A stretch of 64,000 nucleotides of DNA from Trichoderma breve. Lineage: Eukaryota; Ascomycota; Sordariomycetes; Hypocreales; Hypocreaceae. Under the pieces are notes generated by a model. The model was not told where the DNA came from. It did not search any database and saw nothing but the letters and a program-made list of their open reading frames with translations. Where the stretch lies: the NCBI RefSeq assembly GCF_028502605.1, contig NC_079233.1, forward strand, positions 2,976,001-3,040,000, written 5' to 3'. Position numbers and translations under genes: made by a program. Positions 22,827-33,964 of the stretch are shown piece by piece. Position 1 is the stretch's first letter, and each line of letters opens with the position of its first letter.

Positions 22827-24528
22827 CTATAGCATCGGCTTCAGGTCGTCGGCGACTCTGAACGGAGCCTCCGTCTTGCTCTTGATCTCGTCTACCGTGA
22901 CTCCGTCCGCGATCTCGATGAGAGTTAGGCCATGGGCAAAATCGACGTCGAAAACACCCTGTTGAGAGAAACATGTTAGCAGATGGTTCGCAAATTAGAT
23001 GCAATGTTTGACAACTTACCAGCTCGGTGATGATTCGAGAAACGCACGCGCGGCCAGTCAGTGGGAATGCACACTGCTTGACAATCTTGGGGTTGCCCTT
23101 CTTGTCGGTATGCTCCATGGTAACCACAACCTTGGTGGCACTAGGATTGCTCACAAGATCCATGGCACCGCCGAAGCCCTTGACCTTGCCTGGCAGCATC
23201 CAGTTGGCCAGGTCACCAGTTCCGCTGACTTGCATGGCACCGAGGATGGTCAGGTTGATTCTGCCGCTGCGAATCATGCCAAAACTCTCTTCACTGCCAA
23301 AGACTGCGGCTCCAGGCTTGAGAGTGACCGTCTCCTTTCCAGCATTGATCAAATCGGCGTCTTCCAGGCCCTTCTTGGGGTAGGGGCCAAGGCCAAGGAT
23401 ACCGTTCTCGGACTGCAGCTGGACCTCGACCTCGGGACCGACAAAGCCGGGAGCAAGCATGGGCATGCCAATGCCCAAGTTAGCATACATGCCGTTCTTG
23501 AATTCCTTGGCAGCTCGCTTCACAATTCGCTCTCGCTTGGCTGCAGTTTCGCCTGTTCCTAGGACGGCCTTGGAGTCGGCATCAGCATCGTCCTTGGCCC
23601 AGGTGTATTTCTCAATGTTCTTCTCGGCTGTGCTCTGGATAACGCGCTTGACGTAGATACCGGGCAGGTGAATGGCCTCGGGAGGAATCTCGCCGGGCTC
23701 GACAATGTGTTCAGCTTCGACAATGGTGATCTTTGCGTTGCGACCCATGGCACCATTGAAGTTGTTAGCGGCGAGACGGAACTGGCAGTTTCCGAGCTTA
23801 TCGGCCTTGTAAGCCTTGACAAAGGCATAGTCTCCAGCAATGCTCTCTTCGAGCAGGTATGGCTTGCCGTTGAAGACCTTGACGTCCTTGGGGTAAGAGT
23901 ACACATCCGGTGAGCCGTCGGGCTTGTTCTTGAGTGGCAGGTCGCCGGTCTGGACGACAGTACCAAAGGCTGCGGGAGTGTAGAAAGCAGGAATGCCCTT
24001 GCCACCGGCTGCACATCGCTCGGCCAGTGTGCCCTGGGGAGTCAATTCCAGCTCAACTTCTCCAGTCAGGTACATTGTCTCGAACGTTTTGTTTTCGCCA
24101 ATGTAGCTAGCAATCATCTTCTTCACCTGCTTTGTCTTGAGAAGCTTGCCCAGACCGGAGCTATCGGTGCCGGCATTGTTCGACACAGCCGTCAGACCAG
24201 TAACATCTGGCCTCTTGAGGACCTCGTCAATTAGAGTATCGGGAACACCGCAGAGACCAAATCCACCACACAGGAGAGTTGAGTTGGCCTTGAGGTCCTT
24301 GATCGCCTCGGTGGCGGAGGGCAGCACCTTGTTGATCTCAGCTCGGCGGGCGGTGGCAGAAAATGATCTAGACAAGACGGCAGTGGGCTAGAACATGGAA
24401 CTATTAGTCAACCAATTACTCTCAATTCCCATGCGATTTCCATCATTGATTGGGTTTCCCAGACTTACGTTTGTCGCATGGCGCGCAAAGGCCCCGAGGG
24501 TCCGCAGGCGCAGAGCTGTGGATGGCAT
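22827..24528 (-). CDS. succinyl-CoA:3-ketoacid CoA-transferase (SCOT), mitochondrial
   Basis: Three exons: complement(22827..22958, 23020..24387, 24469..24528), 519 aa, introns 61 and 81 bp. It moves CoA between succinyl-CoA and acetoacetate (ketone body use); in fungi related enzymes also act on acetate or propionyl-CoA. Exon 1 gives an Arg-rich presequence, [20 protein letters not shown], then [10 protein letters not shown] with a likely processing site. The alpha part has [20 protein letters not shown] and [20 protein letters not shown]. The beta part has [17 protein letters not shown] and [10 protein letters not shown], which carries the catalytic glutamate near residue 345, plus [20 protein letters not shown]. 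The length equals the family norm (~520). The longer upstream frame lacks a better signal. Confidence 0.96.
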
Positions 24529-26375
24529 TGTTGGAGGGGTAGACGTAAAGAGATGCTTCCTGCGGGGTATCAAGAGCTGCAATAATCGACGACTACTCTG
24601 CCACGTGAAAAGGAGGCAAAGATATGTGAAACAGTCAATGCGCAAAAAGAATTAAGAAAAAAAGAAACAAGAGTTTTGGGGGCACTGTCAGATGCCAGTG
24701 ACGGCATCACGCGCGTTATGTATGGCCGTCGAGTGTTTGATGTTTTTGCCGGTGCAATAGCCGTCAATGACCGAACCCACTACCGCAGACCCGGTCTCCG
24801 CATGGCCACCAGAACAAGTCGGGTAGTGCAAGTGAGGAGAAGCTGGATTCAAGCCAGAATAGCGGGACAGTTCCGTTGCAAGGATCGGATAGGGGCGGCG
24901 GGCGGATGTGGGGGAACAGCCATCAGAATGGAGTATTTGATGGCAGTAACATGGCAGCACGGAGGGTGATTCCGTAGTTTACGGAATGCTCTCTCTCTTT
25001 TTCTTTCTTTTATCATATGCTGACAAACCTTTAACAGCTTAGCTATATATTGGTCATGTTCTGAAATACTGCCGTCCATGCGTAGATGCTCACAAAGGAG
25101 GCGTTGACAAGACAAATCCAGGCAGTATCGTTGATCAAAAGCCCCGGCACCGAATCTGCTAGCGGTGCGAGCGGCTATATGTTCCCACGGCCGTGTATTT
25201 TTCGTAAGAGCCCGTTGGAGTTCGCTCCGTTGACGGCGTCAGAAGCCAGGGAGGGCGATGCGCAGCCCCAAGAGAGAGTTGTCCGCACCGTCTCTCCCAC
25301 TAACTTTTCGACCCGGCTTCCGAAGCCGAAGTCAGGCACAGGCAATTTGTTAGGGCTGGCGGCATATGCGGAGTGGGAAATGTCTTTTCCCGGAAAGTCT
25401 TTCCGTTGGACTATCCGCGAGAAAAGATTCATCCGGCAGCGCTGGCGGGGAGTTTGGAATTTGCAATCATTACGGGGCACTTACAATATACTTGTAAATG
25501 GAATCATGTAAGTGAAGACGTCCGATGATGGTGATGATACATGATACAAGATACAAGGCACTTTGGCCATGCTTGAGTCACGTGTTGGGTTCAATCCCTA
25601 CACCTGCCCTTGGAAGGAATCAAGTCAATGGCATCTTTTCATTCTGCAATATTCATTTATGCCTTATTCTAAAGCTGCTTGATGACTACAGAATCTTCAT
25701 TCTTAATATTATTGTATTATTCTCGCTCTTATAACCATCTCATCACATGTGCATCCTCTCGTGGTTTGCAGGCTTATGCAGGCTTCGGCAACGGGGCCCC
25801 GATTCCGAAAGAAATCCCCTAACTCCCCTCTATCCTCGGCCAATTTGGGGGAATTTGCCATAGCTTGCCATAACTTGCCGGCGGCGCTATATTCGTTTTA
25901 ACCTGCTGACTACTCTCCGTACTGCATGGCTAAATTCACATCTAAAGACATCAAACTCGAATACTGATTGTATTAGGTTCGGCAATTTCATCTCGGTTAC
26001 TCAAAGACGGCTTCTTGGGTACGGAGAACCCGTGATCAATCAACACTACTCCACGCCACTAACCTGCGTCTTTGCTACATCATCTGAAGAAAATGACCTT
26101 GGTGCACTTCAGATTTTTTTTGTCACTACTAACATGAAATCAGATTACATGTTTGAAACCACCGAGAGTGACCATGAAGCGTCATCGGGCGTATTGTTAC
26201 ATCTACTTACTAAAGCATATACCTGGATTGCATACAGCTCATCCAAAACCTTCATACAAGATGATGTTCTTTTTCTAACGCCAAACGAATTTCAAAGCCT
26301 CAACATTGCTGGCAATTTTTTCCCGGTCAAGAACACTCCCCGAATCCAAATCCAAATTCAACGGCTAGACCCATT
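24529..26375. other. gene-poor interval
   Basis: 1.85 kb upstream of SCOT. The longest open frame (25086-25511, +, 141 codons) has no recognisable motif. AT-rich stretches lie near 25650-25740. A GGGTTCAATCCC T-loop-like string at about 25588 lacks the rest of a tRNA. No gene supported. Confidence 0.5.
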
Positions 26376-26834
26376 CTATGGGTTGTGGCACACAACTTCA
26401 ATGTTATTGCCTGCTGCATCCAGCACAAAGGCAGCATAGTAGTTGGCGTGATAATGCGCTCGCACGCCAGGTGCGCCATTATCTTGCCCTCCAGCCGAAA
26501 CCGCTGCGGCGTGGAACGCGTCTACCGCAGCTCGGTCTATTGAAGTTGTGTCAATAACATACTCGTACAAACATCTATCAGTCCAGCATAGACTCTTACC
26601 TGAAGCGCGGAATGCAATGTGTGCCTTGGTGGCTTCCTCCTTGGCTCCCTTTGCCCAAAAGTCAGCAACTTTATAGCCCTCTCGGGCGTCGAGCTTTGAA
26701 CCAAATCCAACGGTGTACTCTCCAAACTGATAGGCGATTTCGTATCCAAGTGGTTCGAGGGCCTTGACGTAAAGCGCCACGCACTCCTTGAATTTGTCCT
26801 CGGGGACTGAAATGGAGGTGTGGTCAATGGCCAT
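26376..26834 (-). CDS. small VOC-superfamily (glyoxalase-like) protein
   Basis: Two exons: complement(26376..26536, 26600..26834), 131 aa. The fold type is glyoxalase/bleomycin resistance/dioxygenase, single domain. It begins MAIDHTSISVP, with the usual metal-site His near residue 5. It continues with LYVKALEPLGYEI and VADFWAKGAK. After the 63-bp intron it reads DRAAVDAFHAAAVSAGGQDN and YHANYYAAFVLDAAGNNIEV, whose Glu is the second expected metal ligand. Metal use and substrate cannot be told. The intron has a consensus GTAAGA donor but is stop-free and in frame, so the unspliced form would encode 152 aa. The spliced form fits the domain better. Confidence 0.88.
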   Translation of the reverse strand: MAIDHTSISVPEDKFKECVALYVKALEPLGYEIAYQFGEYTVGFGSKLDAREGYKVADFWAKGAKEEATKAHIAFRASGKSLCWTDRCLYEYVIDTTSIDRAAVDAFHAAAVSAGGQDNGAPGVRAHYHANYYAAFVLDAAGNNIEVVCHNP

Positions 26835-27466
26835 TGTGACTTGTTATTTATGGCTACGCTGATGGTTTGTAAAGAAGAGACGTGTCGTTTGATTCTGATT
26901 TGATTGTTTACGTCTGCCATGGACAATCTCTCAGTATATATAACTTCACTTTGTCTGCGGGCCTCGGCCCAGCGAAGCCCGGCCCTCAATACGACCTTCT
27001 GCCAAGTACGCTCGGAGGGTAGAGAACGCCGCTGGTCAAATTCCTGATCCGATTACTGAACCAGTTACTGGATTCACAAGGATTCAGTGTCAACTGCACA
27101 CACACGCAGACTGCGCCATGTTGAACACGGCGTGCGCTTTGTTGAAGTGGACAATAAAAACCACACAGAGTAAGCCGCCCAACTTAGCTTCTGCTGTTTC
27201 CAAGATTTTGTCGCGCTTCCTTGCATTCACCATATTAAAATGGGTGCTTCGGGACGGAAGATGGCGGACTTCCGCGCCGCTTGTTTCTTTAGCTTCATCG
27301 TTAAGGTTATTGACAATTGACCGCGGAGTCATTCACCGTACAACTTGAATGTGGCTTGTTGTAATTGGATAGTTGATTTAGCTTGCTGCAGTGCTATTTC
27401 CTAAAAGACACAAAGACACCCTGACGTTGATCAATCTCACTGCACTACATTCCCCAAAGGTCATCT
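26835..27466. other. intergenic: VOC promoter and AKR 3' side
   Basis: 632 bp between two - strand genes. Apart from a TATA-like element (separate entry), no feature could be supported. Confidence 0.5.
26935..26943 (-). promoter_or_regulatory. TATA-like element of the VOC gene
   Basis: TTATATATA on the - strand, about 100 bp upstream of the VOC gene ATG, at a plausible distance for a fungal core promoter. Assigned from position and sequence only. Confidence 0.45.
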
Positions 27467-28746
27467 TTACGCGTTTACGATGATCTGATTCGTGGTTTTG
27501 CTTTCCTTCTCATCTCCGAAGATGTTGATATTCCCTGTTTTTAGCAGGTCAGTCAGTGCTTTGCATAAAGCTGAGGATCAGAAGGAGTCTGGGTAGAATT
27601 GATGCTCCACTTACACTCGCATCCGGGAAGGTTGAGTCGTTGTGGGGTTTCACCAAACTTGTCGAGGTCTCGGATAGCTTGGTCATCAAGTCCGACTTCC
27701 TGAAAGTTTTCCAAGATACGCTCCGGTGTGACCGATTTGGGGATGACGGTGTGGCCGTCAAGCTGAGACCAGGCGAGAATGACTTGTGCTGGAGTGACGG
27801 TCTTGCCCTGGACCTTGGAGAGACGCTCTGCGATGGCCTTGACCTCTGGGACGTTGACGAGCAACGGCAGGCCGAAGAAATTGTTTCCAAATGCGGAATA
27901 CGCTGTGATGACGATGCCCTTTTCCTTGCAGTAGTTGATCAGAGGAGGGTTGGGGATACGAGGGTGTCTCTCAATTTGGTTGACAGCAGGAACAATGCCC
28001 GAGTCTTTGATGATTGCCTCCAACTAGTTACAGAAATGACTGTGTGAGCGGTTGAAGCAGTACCTTGATATGGTGGATCAACTTACGTGCTCAATTGCAA
28101 AGTTTGAGACACCAATTGAGCGAACCTTGCTCTTCGGTAGCTGAGTCATGGCTATAAAGCAAACAGGTGTCAGTCAAACATCTCGCTCTACTAGAGTCTT
28201 ATTTGAGCTCAGGACAGGATTTGCGCACTTACCCTTCCATGTCTGGCAAATTGAAACTTCATTGTCGAGGAGGATTACGCCGCTTGCAGATTTGGGAATG
28301 AGTTCCTTGCCTGGGGCAAAAGCAACTGGCCAGTGTACGAGGTAGAGCTATCATTGTTCAGAGTTAGACGCGGCCCTACTATATCAATTGCGCCAGCTAG
28401 CGGTACAAGAAGCACTTACATCCAAGTAATCAAGTCCAAGCTCCTCAAGGGTATCGTCAAGCGCAGGCTCGACATCTTGCGGCCGATGGCTGTTGTTCCA
28501 CAGCTTGCTAGTAATGAAGATATCTTCACGCTTTAGGCCAGGGATTTCTGCAAGGGCCTTCTTGATTCCCTTTCCGACCTCGACTTGGTTCTCGTAGATC
28601 TTGGCGAGATCAAGATGTCTATAGCCAATCTTGAGGGCCTCGTAAACACCTTGGCCAACGACACCAGGGGCAGACTGCCAAGTGCCGTAACCCAGAGTTG
28701 GGAACTTGTGGCCGGTGTTGAGGAGAACGGTGCGTCCGAGAGACAT
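27467..28746 (-). CDS. aldo-keto reductase
   Basis: Five exons: complement(27467..27534, 27615..28023, 28087..28151, 28233..28347, 28420..28746), 327 aa, introns 80, 63, 81 and 72 bp. NAD(P)H-dependent carbonyl reductase with a TIM barrel. The catalytic tetrad is visible as Asp46, Tyr51 ([14 protein letters not shown]), Lys81 (FITSKLWNN) and His114 (LYLVHWP). [18 protein letters not shown] and [20 protein letters not shown] follow. The cofactor loop is [15 protein letters not shown]. The last splice restores the WNINIFGDE tail typical of fungal xylose-reductase/glycerol-dehydrogenase-like enzymes. The physiological substrate is unknown; a pentose or glyceraldehyde reductase is likely. No clustering with sugar genes is seen. 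Confidence 0.95.
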
Positions 28747-30195
28747 GTTGATGTTTGTGCTGTCGAGTACAGGTTTGAATAAATTGAGTGAATTGTACTG
28801 ATGATAGAATTGGTTGAACCTGAGGGGATCTTGCAGTATTTATCTACCCCGTTCTGAGATCTTTGCTTTCTTTTTTGTTCTCCATTTTAAAGGATTTTCA
28901 GCAACTATACCGAGATCATTAGGAGTGGTCTGTCAAGATCATGGCAACTAGTGCGAGGAGATTAAAGTCATTGGTCTATCAATGATATCAGACCTTGTTC
29001 AAAAATCCACGAAATCGCAGACTTGGTAACTTCATCCGTCGCTATGTTCCGAGGCGCTATAGATCCCAACGGAGCTTCCACTTCTAAACTCCTGCCGCTT
29101 TTTTTTAAAGACAAATTTATTATCAGAATCTATCAACGAACGTCATCAAGTCAGCACCTTTTACGAATTCCAATCTACTAAGGCATCTCCATGGTGGAGA
29201 CATGTTGCTCAGGTTGTTTCTAGAATGAGGCTAAGAAAACACCGGTTCACATGCCAGCTGAGGAGAAGCAATAGGCAACCAAGGCGAGCTTCGACGCTTT
29301 GCAAAGCACGCTATGCAACTTCCTCCGTCTCCACTTACTTTAACGGTAACTAAGCCGAGTGCTCTTATATCCGTGTATTAAAAAGTGGGCAATAGTTGGC
29401 AAGAAAAAGACTATTACAGGACCACGGCCAGGAGTCATCGGCGGTTAATGTTTGTGCCGAAGCATAGATCGGACACAGGGGTCGCAATGATTCCAAGATC
29501 TCAGTGTTTATCTGCTGCAGAAAATAGATCCCCCATTAGACTAGCCGGCATTAGTTGCTTCTCTGTAAGAAATGCCGCTTCTAGCAAGTTTGCACCTTGA
29601 ATTCCCAAAATTCTCAGAGGTCCTGCGTGTGTAAGTCGCGGTGGATATGTAAGCCTACTTACCTATTCACAAGCCACCAACGCCTGGCTCCATGCTAGTT
29701 GTAGAGACTATCGCCTTAATCTCATATTTGTTTCTTCGTCTTTTATTCCTATTAAGCGACGGATATTTTCCTTCTATGCTCTACCATGCTTGTCTTTGAT
29801 TGGCCCCCAAAGTGCATCTTCTTCAGTGAGTTTGCTTGGAAGAACTAAGCTACCGTACACGTACTCTGGATTATCAATACCTGTCATAGAGAAGCGGCTC
29901 AAACAAAAAATGATGATTTGAAATCCTATCAAGCATTGTATCGTAACTACTATCATTCTGCTTCATCGACTTCATAATTGTTATGGACTCTGTAAGTAAG
30001 AAGTGATTGAACACTTAAACGCTGCTTCATTGTGCATGGAGCACCTCAGGTGCAGCTACGCTAGAACCGTTATGGAACTAAGTTCTTATCAGCGAGCTTA
30101 TCGCCCCGCGACTCTCAGTATCAAGCAAAAAAAAAAATTCCCATACGACATGCGCTCAACACCAAGCTTGCCTACACCAAGCCACGGTGCACGAG
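28747..30195. other. divergent intergenic region AKR/UTP22
   Basis: 1.45 kb shared upstream region. It holds AT-rich patches. At 29983 ATGGACTCT is followed directly by a perfect GTAAGT, which might be a leader exon. It is not in frame with UTP22 after the nearest acceptor, so it is not annotated. No gene seen. Confidence 0.5.
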
Positions 30196-33100
30196 ATGCC
30201 GAGCGACACCATGGAATCAAGCTCGAAGCGCCGCAAGATTGGCCATGAGGGCGGAATCCGACATTCTGGTCTTATCGACTTTGAGTCGCGAAACACGGCC
30301 CGCGTCAACGCTGCTAGCACCTTTGTCCTGCAGACGGATGAGCTGCTGAAGGAGGCCAAGCCGAACTACGAAAAGGCACTCCATGGTGTTGATGGCCAAT
30401 TGCACCGACTTAAAAGCATAATTGATTCAATTGAGCCTCATGATCCTAGGCCAGTGAGTTTTACACGAGCTCGAAGTGTAAAGAGCTATCAAGAAGTCCT
30501 AACACGATTCAGATTTCCGAGGCCACCATCAAGTTCGAAAAAGAGCATCGCATCGTTATTCCGTTTCCCGACCCAAAACCAGCAAAGGATGCCCCGTACA
30601 AGGTCTCTTATGCACCTCCATCACAATGCAACGTCGTTGGAAGCTATGTTTCTCGAACAATGATCAAGACGCAGTCCGAATTTGGAATCGACATGGTCGT
30701 CCAGATGCCCGCCTCGTTATTCCAAGAGAAGGACTACACAAACATGCGATACTTCTACCGCCGGGCCTACTACATTTCGTACATTGCCGCTCGTGTGCGC
30801 AAAGAATTTGCCGACGATATGGACCTGAGCTTTGAGAACTTGAACGAGAACCCTCTGCTGCCGATTGTCGTCCTCCGACCTAAAGCTTCGAACGATGGAA
30901 GCGATGAGCGAGAGGCCAAGAAGAAGGCCAAGAAGTCATCTTACACCATCAAACTTATTCCTTGTGCTCCTGATGACCTATTCCCTTGGTCCAAGGTGAC
31001 GCCCAAGTCGAACAACAACCGACTGGGCGAGGTGGACGAAAAGAAGGCTGCTCAACAAGCAACACCGTTTTACAACTCCACTCTAAATGCCGAGCGAACC
31101 TTTATTCCTTACCTACGACTACTTACCCATATCAAGAAGGAATGCCCTGCTTTCCCTGATGCTTGCATCCTTGGAAGAACGTGGCTTCAGCAGCGTGGCT
31201 TTGGCAGTGCCATCTCTCAGGGAGGCTTCGGCCATTTCGAATGGGCGGCCATGATTGCTTTGCTCTTGCAGACAGGCGGTAGAAACGGGCAAGCGGCTCT
31301 ATCGACCTCGCTGAGTAGCACCGAGCTATTCAAGGCAGCGCTTCAGTTTTTATCTACAACCGATCTCAGCAAGAAGCCGTACACATTTGGTTCTTCTAGC
31401 GTTTCCGTGGATACTGTTCGAGAGGCTGGTCCTGTCATGTTTGACCCCGTCAGACAGCTCAACCTCTTGTTCAAGATGACTCCATGGTCGGCCAGCTTGC
31501 TGCAGACCTACGCAAGGTCAACTACTGATCTCCTCGCCGATGTCATGGCGGACAAATTCGATCCTACCTTTATCATCAAGGCCGATGTTCCGTTTCAAAC
31601 ATTTGATGTCATTTTCGAGATCCAGAGCTCCGATGTGGCAAAATTCTCTGAAACAGCTGACCGCAGGGGTGCCGTGACCAACTTCTGTCTCGAAGCATAC
31701 AAACATCTCAAGCGGGCCTATGGCGACCGAGCACAACTTGTACAATTCCAGCTACCCCAGAGAGGACACTGGTCGCTGTCCAAGCCTCCAGCCAAAGAAG
31801 TCCTGCGTGTCCTTGTTGGGGTCATCTTTGATCCAGCCCACATGCCAAGACAGATGGAGTTTGGTCCACCCGCGGAAGAGCAAAAGGAAGCCGCAAAATT
31901 CCGACAGTTTTGGGGTGACAAGGCTGAATTGCGACGTTTCAAAGACGGTAGCATTCTGGAGTGTGTTGAGTGGTCCAGTAAGCTTCCGTTGCAGATCTGC
32001 GAGGAGATTACCCATTACACTCTCCAGCGGCATTTGAAGATTTCAAAAGATCAAGTGACAACTATCGGTGGTGCCTTTTCTTCCATCATCAGTCTTTCAC
32101 ATCTAGACAAGTCGGCCTTTGATTCAGCCAGACAAGCATTCCAAGACTTTGAAAGAGATATCCGCAACCTCGAAGAATTGCCACTGCACATCAGACAGCT
32201 CTCCCCTACGTCCTCATCCGCGCGCTATGCGTCCATCGAGCCGCCGCTGGTGGGTTACCATAAGGGATCCATCGAACTCATGGACGTGAACCTTTACTTT
32301 GAAGCATCAAGCAAGTGGCCCGAGAATCTCACGGCCATTCAAGAGGCAAAGGTTGAATTCCTTCTCGACATTGACAGGAGATTGAGAAAGGCGAATGAAA
32401 AGATCAGCACATACTTGGGCCGCGAGAACAAGGAACTCGGCATCGAGAACTTGGCTTTCCTCGATATCATATACGAGAACGGGGCAGCATATCGGCTGAG
32501 GATACACTGCGACTTGGAAGAGAAGCTCCTCGAACGGCAAGTCAAGAACAAGACGCTCGAACCTCGTGTTCGCGAAGAAGCTGAGGAGGCCTTTGTGAAG
32601 CTCAACTGGCTGTACAACACTCTCCCGCTGCACACCCAGACCATTGCAACATTCTGCACTCGCTTCCCGCCCCTCTCGTCAACCATCCGACTAGTCAAGC
32701 ATTGGTTCAACTGCCACAAGCTGACCGGCCACATCCGCGAAGAGCTCATCGAGCTCTTCGTCCTCCACGCCTTCCTCCAGCCCTACCCCTGGAAACAGCC
32801 ATCATCCGTAGTCACTGGTCTGCTACGAACGCTCTTCTTCCTTTCAAAATGGGACTGGCGCGACGAAGCCTTGATTGTTGACACAGGGGAGGATCTCTCC
32901 GAAGACGACCGCTCGTCTCTCCACCACGAGCTTCAAACATGGAGGAAACGAGACCCCAACATGAACGACAAGGTCATGTGTGTAGCCACCTCCCACGACC
33001 AATCCGGCCTCGCATACACCCGCAACGGACCTTCAAAGCTAGTCGCCTCCCGCATGACACATCTCGCAAAGGCAGCCTGCAAGCTGGTCCGCGAAAAGGG

Positions 33101-33560
33101 CATCCGCCTCGATCCGTCTCTCCTGTTCGAGACCGCCCTTCAGGACTACGACGTCCTATTCCATTTGTCCTCCAAGGCCATCAAATCCATCGTCCGCGAA
33201 ACGGCCGTCGAGTCCGGCGGAAGAAAACAGTCTCAGTTCAAGAACCTCGATGCCCTGACGGCATCCGTCCCGCTGCCCATTCGCGCTCACCCGACGGACG
33301 TCTTCATCGAGGAGCTTGAGCGTGTATATGAAGATACACTGCTGTTTTTCAAGGGCAGCGCAGATGATAGTGTAGTGGCCGCTCTTTGGAACCCTCGACT
33401 GCAGAAGCAAAAGTTCAGAGCAGGCCTGCCGTATAACTTCCACTCCATCAAGGGTGACGGCGACCAGGTCGAGTTGAATCGCAAGGCGGTTCTCCTGGAA
33501 ATTGCGCGAGCGGGAGGAGAAATGATTAAGAAAATCGAGTTAGCAGACGAGGACGAGTAA
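30196..33560 (+). CDS. UTP22: Utp22/Nrap nucleolar U3 snoRNP protein
   Basis: Two exons: 30196..30453 and 30513..33560, 1101 aa, with a 59-bp intron (GTGAGT donor, CTAAC branch). Utp22 belongs to the SSU processome (UTP-C, with Rrp7) in early 18S pre-rRNA processing, in the nucleolus. The N terminus has SSKRRKIG. The splice restores ISEATIKFEKEHRIVIPFPD then DMVVQMPASLFQEKDY and MRYFYRRAYYISYIAARVRK. Nrap repeats follow: FPDACILGRTWLQQRGFGSA, WAAMIALLLQTGGRNG, LVKHWFNCHKLTGHIREELI, and HLAKAACKLVREKGIRLDPS. The fold is a tandem inactive nucleotidyltransferase/PAP-like array. A second in-frame Met lies at residue 6, so the start is uncertain by five residues. It is convergent with POM152. Confidence 0.95.
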
Positions 33561-33964
33561 ATTAACTTGGCCGACAAGCCATAATTTTTGGACATGATTT
33601 GTATATAGCACCCTTCTACGTTAAAAAGTCCAATGCAAAATGGACATGGCATTTTATCCAGCTTATAGCGGTTTCTCAACCAATCAGAAACCCCTTTTCT
33701 TCATTAGAATACTACAAAAACACTTTGAAAAATAATTTTCCAGTTCGTCAACCTAGTTTCTTCCATACTCAAAAACGCCGTGCCATGGTATAAAGTGCAT
33801 ATGTACAGAATGTATCCCATCCCGCCTACAGTTCCAGCCTCCCCCCGGCCAATCAATTCATGTGTTACAAGATTATTTTCCTTCTCCCCCCATTCCATAT
33901 CTCATCTCTGAATTCGTCGCAGCATGTCTATCTTTTTCGTTTTCCAATCTATGACGCTCGCCTT
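33561..33964. other. convergent 3' region
   Basis: 404 bp between the stop codons of UTP22 and POM152. AT-rich, presumably both 3' UTRs. No other feature seen. Confidence 0.6.

Noticed and set aside
22999..23562. 187-codon open frame on the + strand
   Set aside because: Antisense shadow of the SCOT gene, produced by codon bias of the real frame.
25086..25511. 141-codon open frame on the + strand
   Set aside because: No recognisable motif, no neighbouring splice signals that extend it, and weak codon structure.
25560..25615. GGGTTCAATCCC T-loop-like string
   Set aside because: Upstream sequence lacks D and anticodon arms, and the acceptor ends do not pair.
29983..29997. ATGGACTCT followed by GTAAGT, as a possible first coding exon of UTP22
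   Set aside because: Joining it to the nearest acceptor near 30120 gives a frame that does not match UTP22, and the ATG at 30196 already gives a complete protein.
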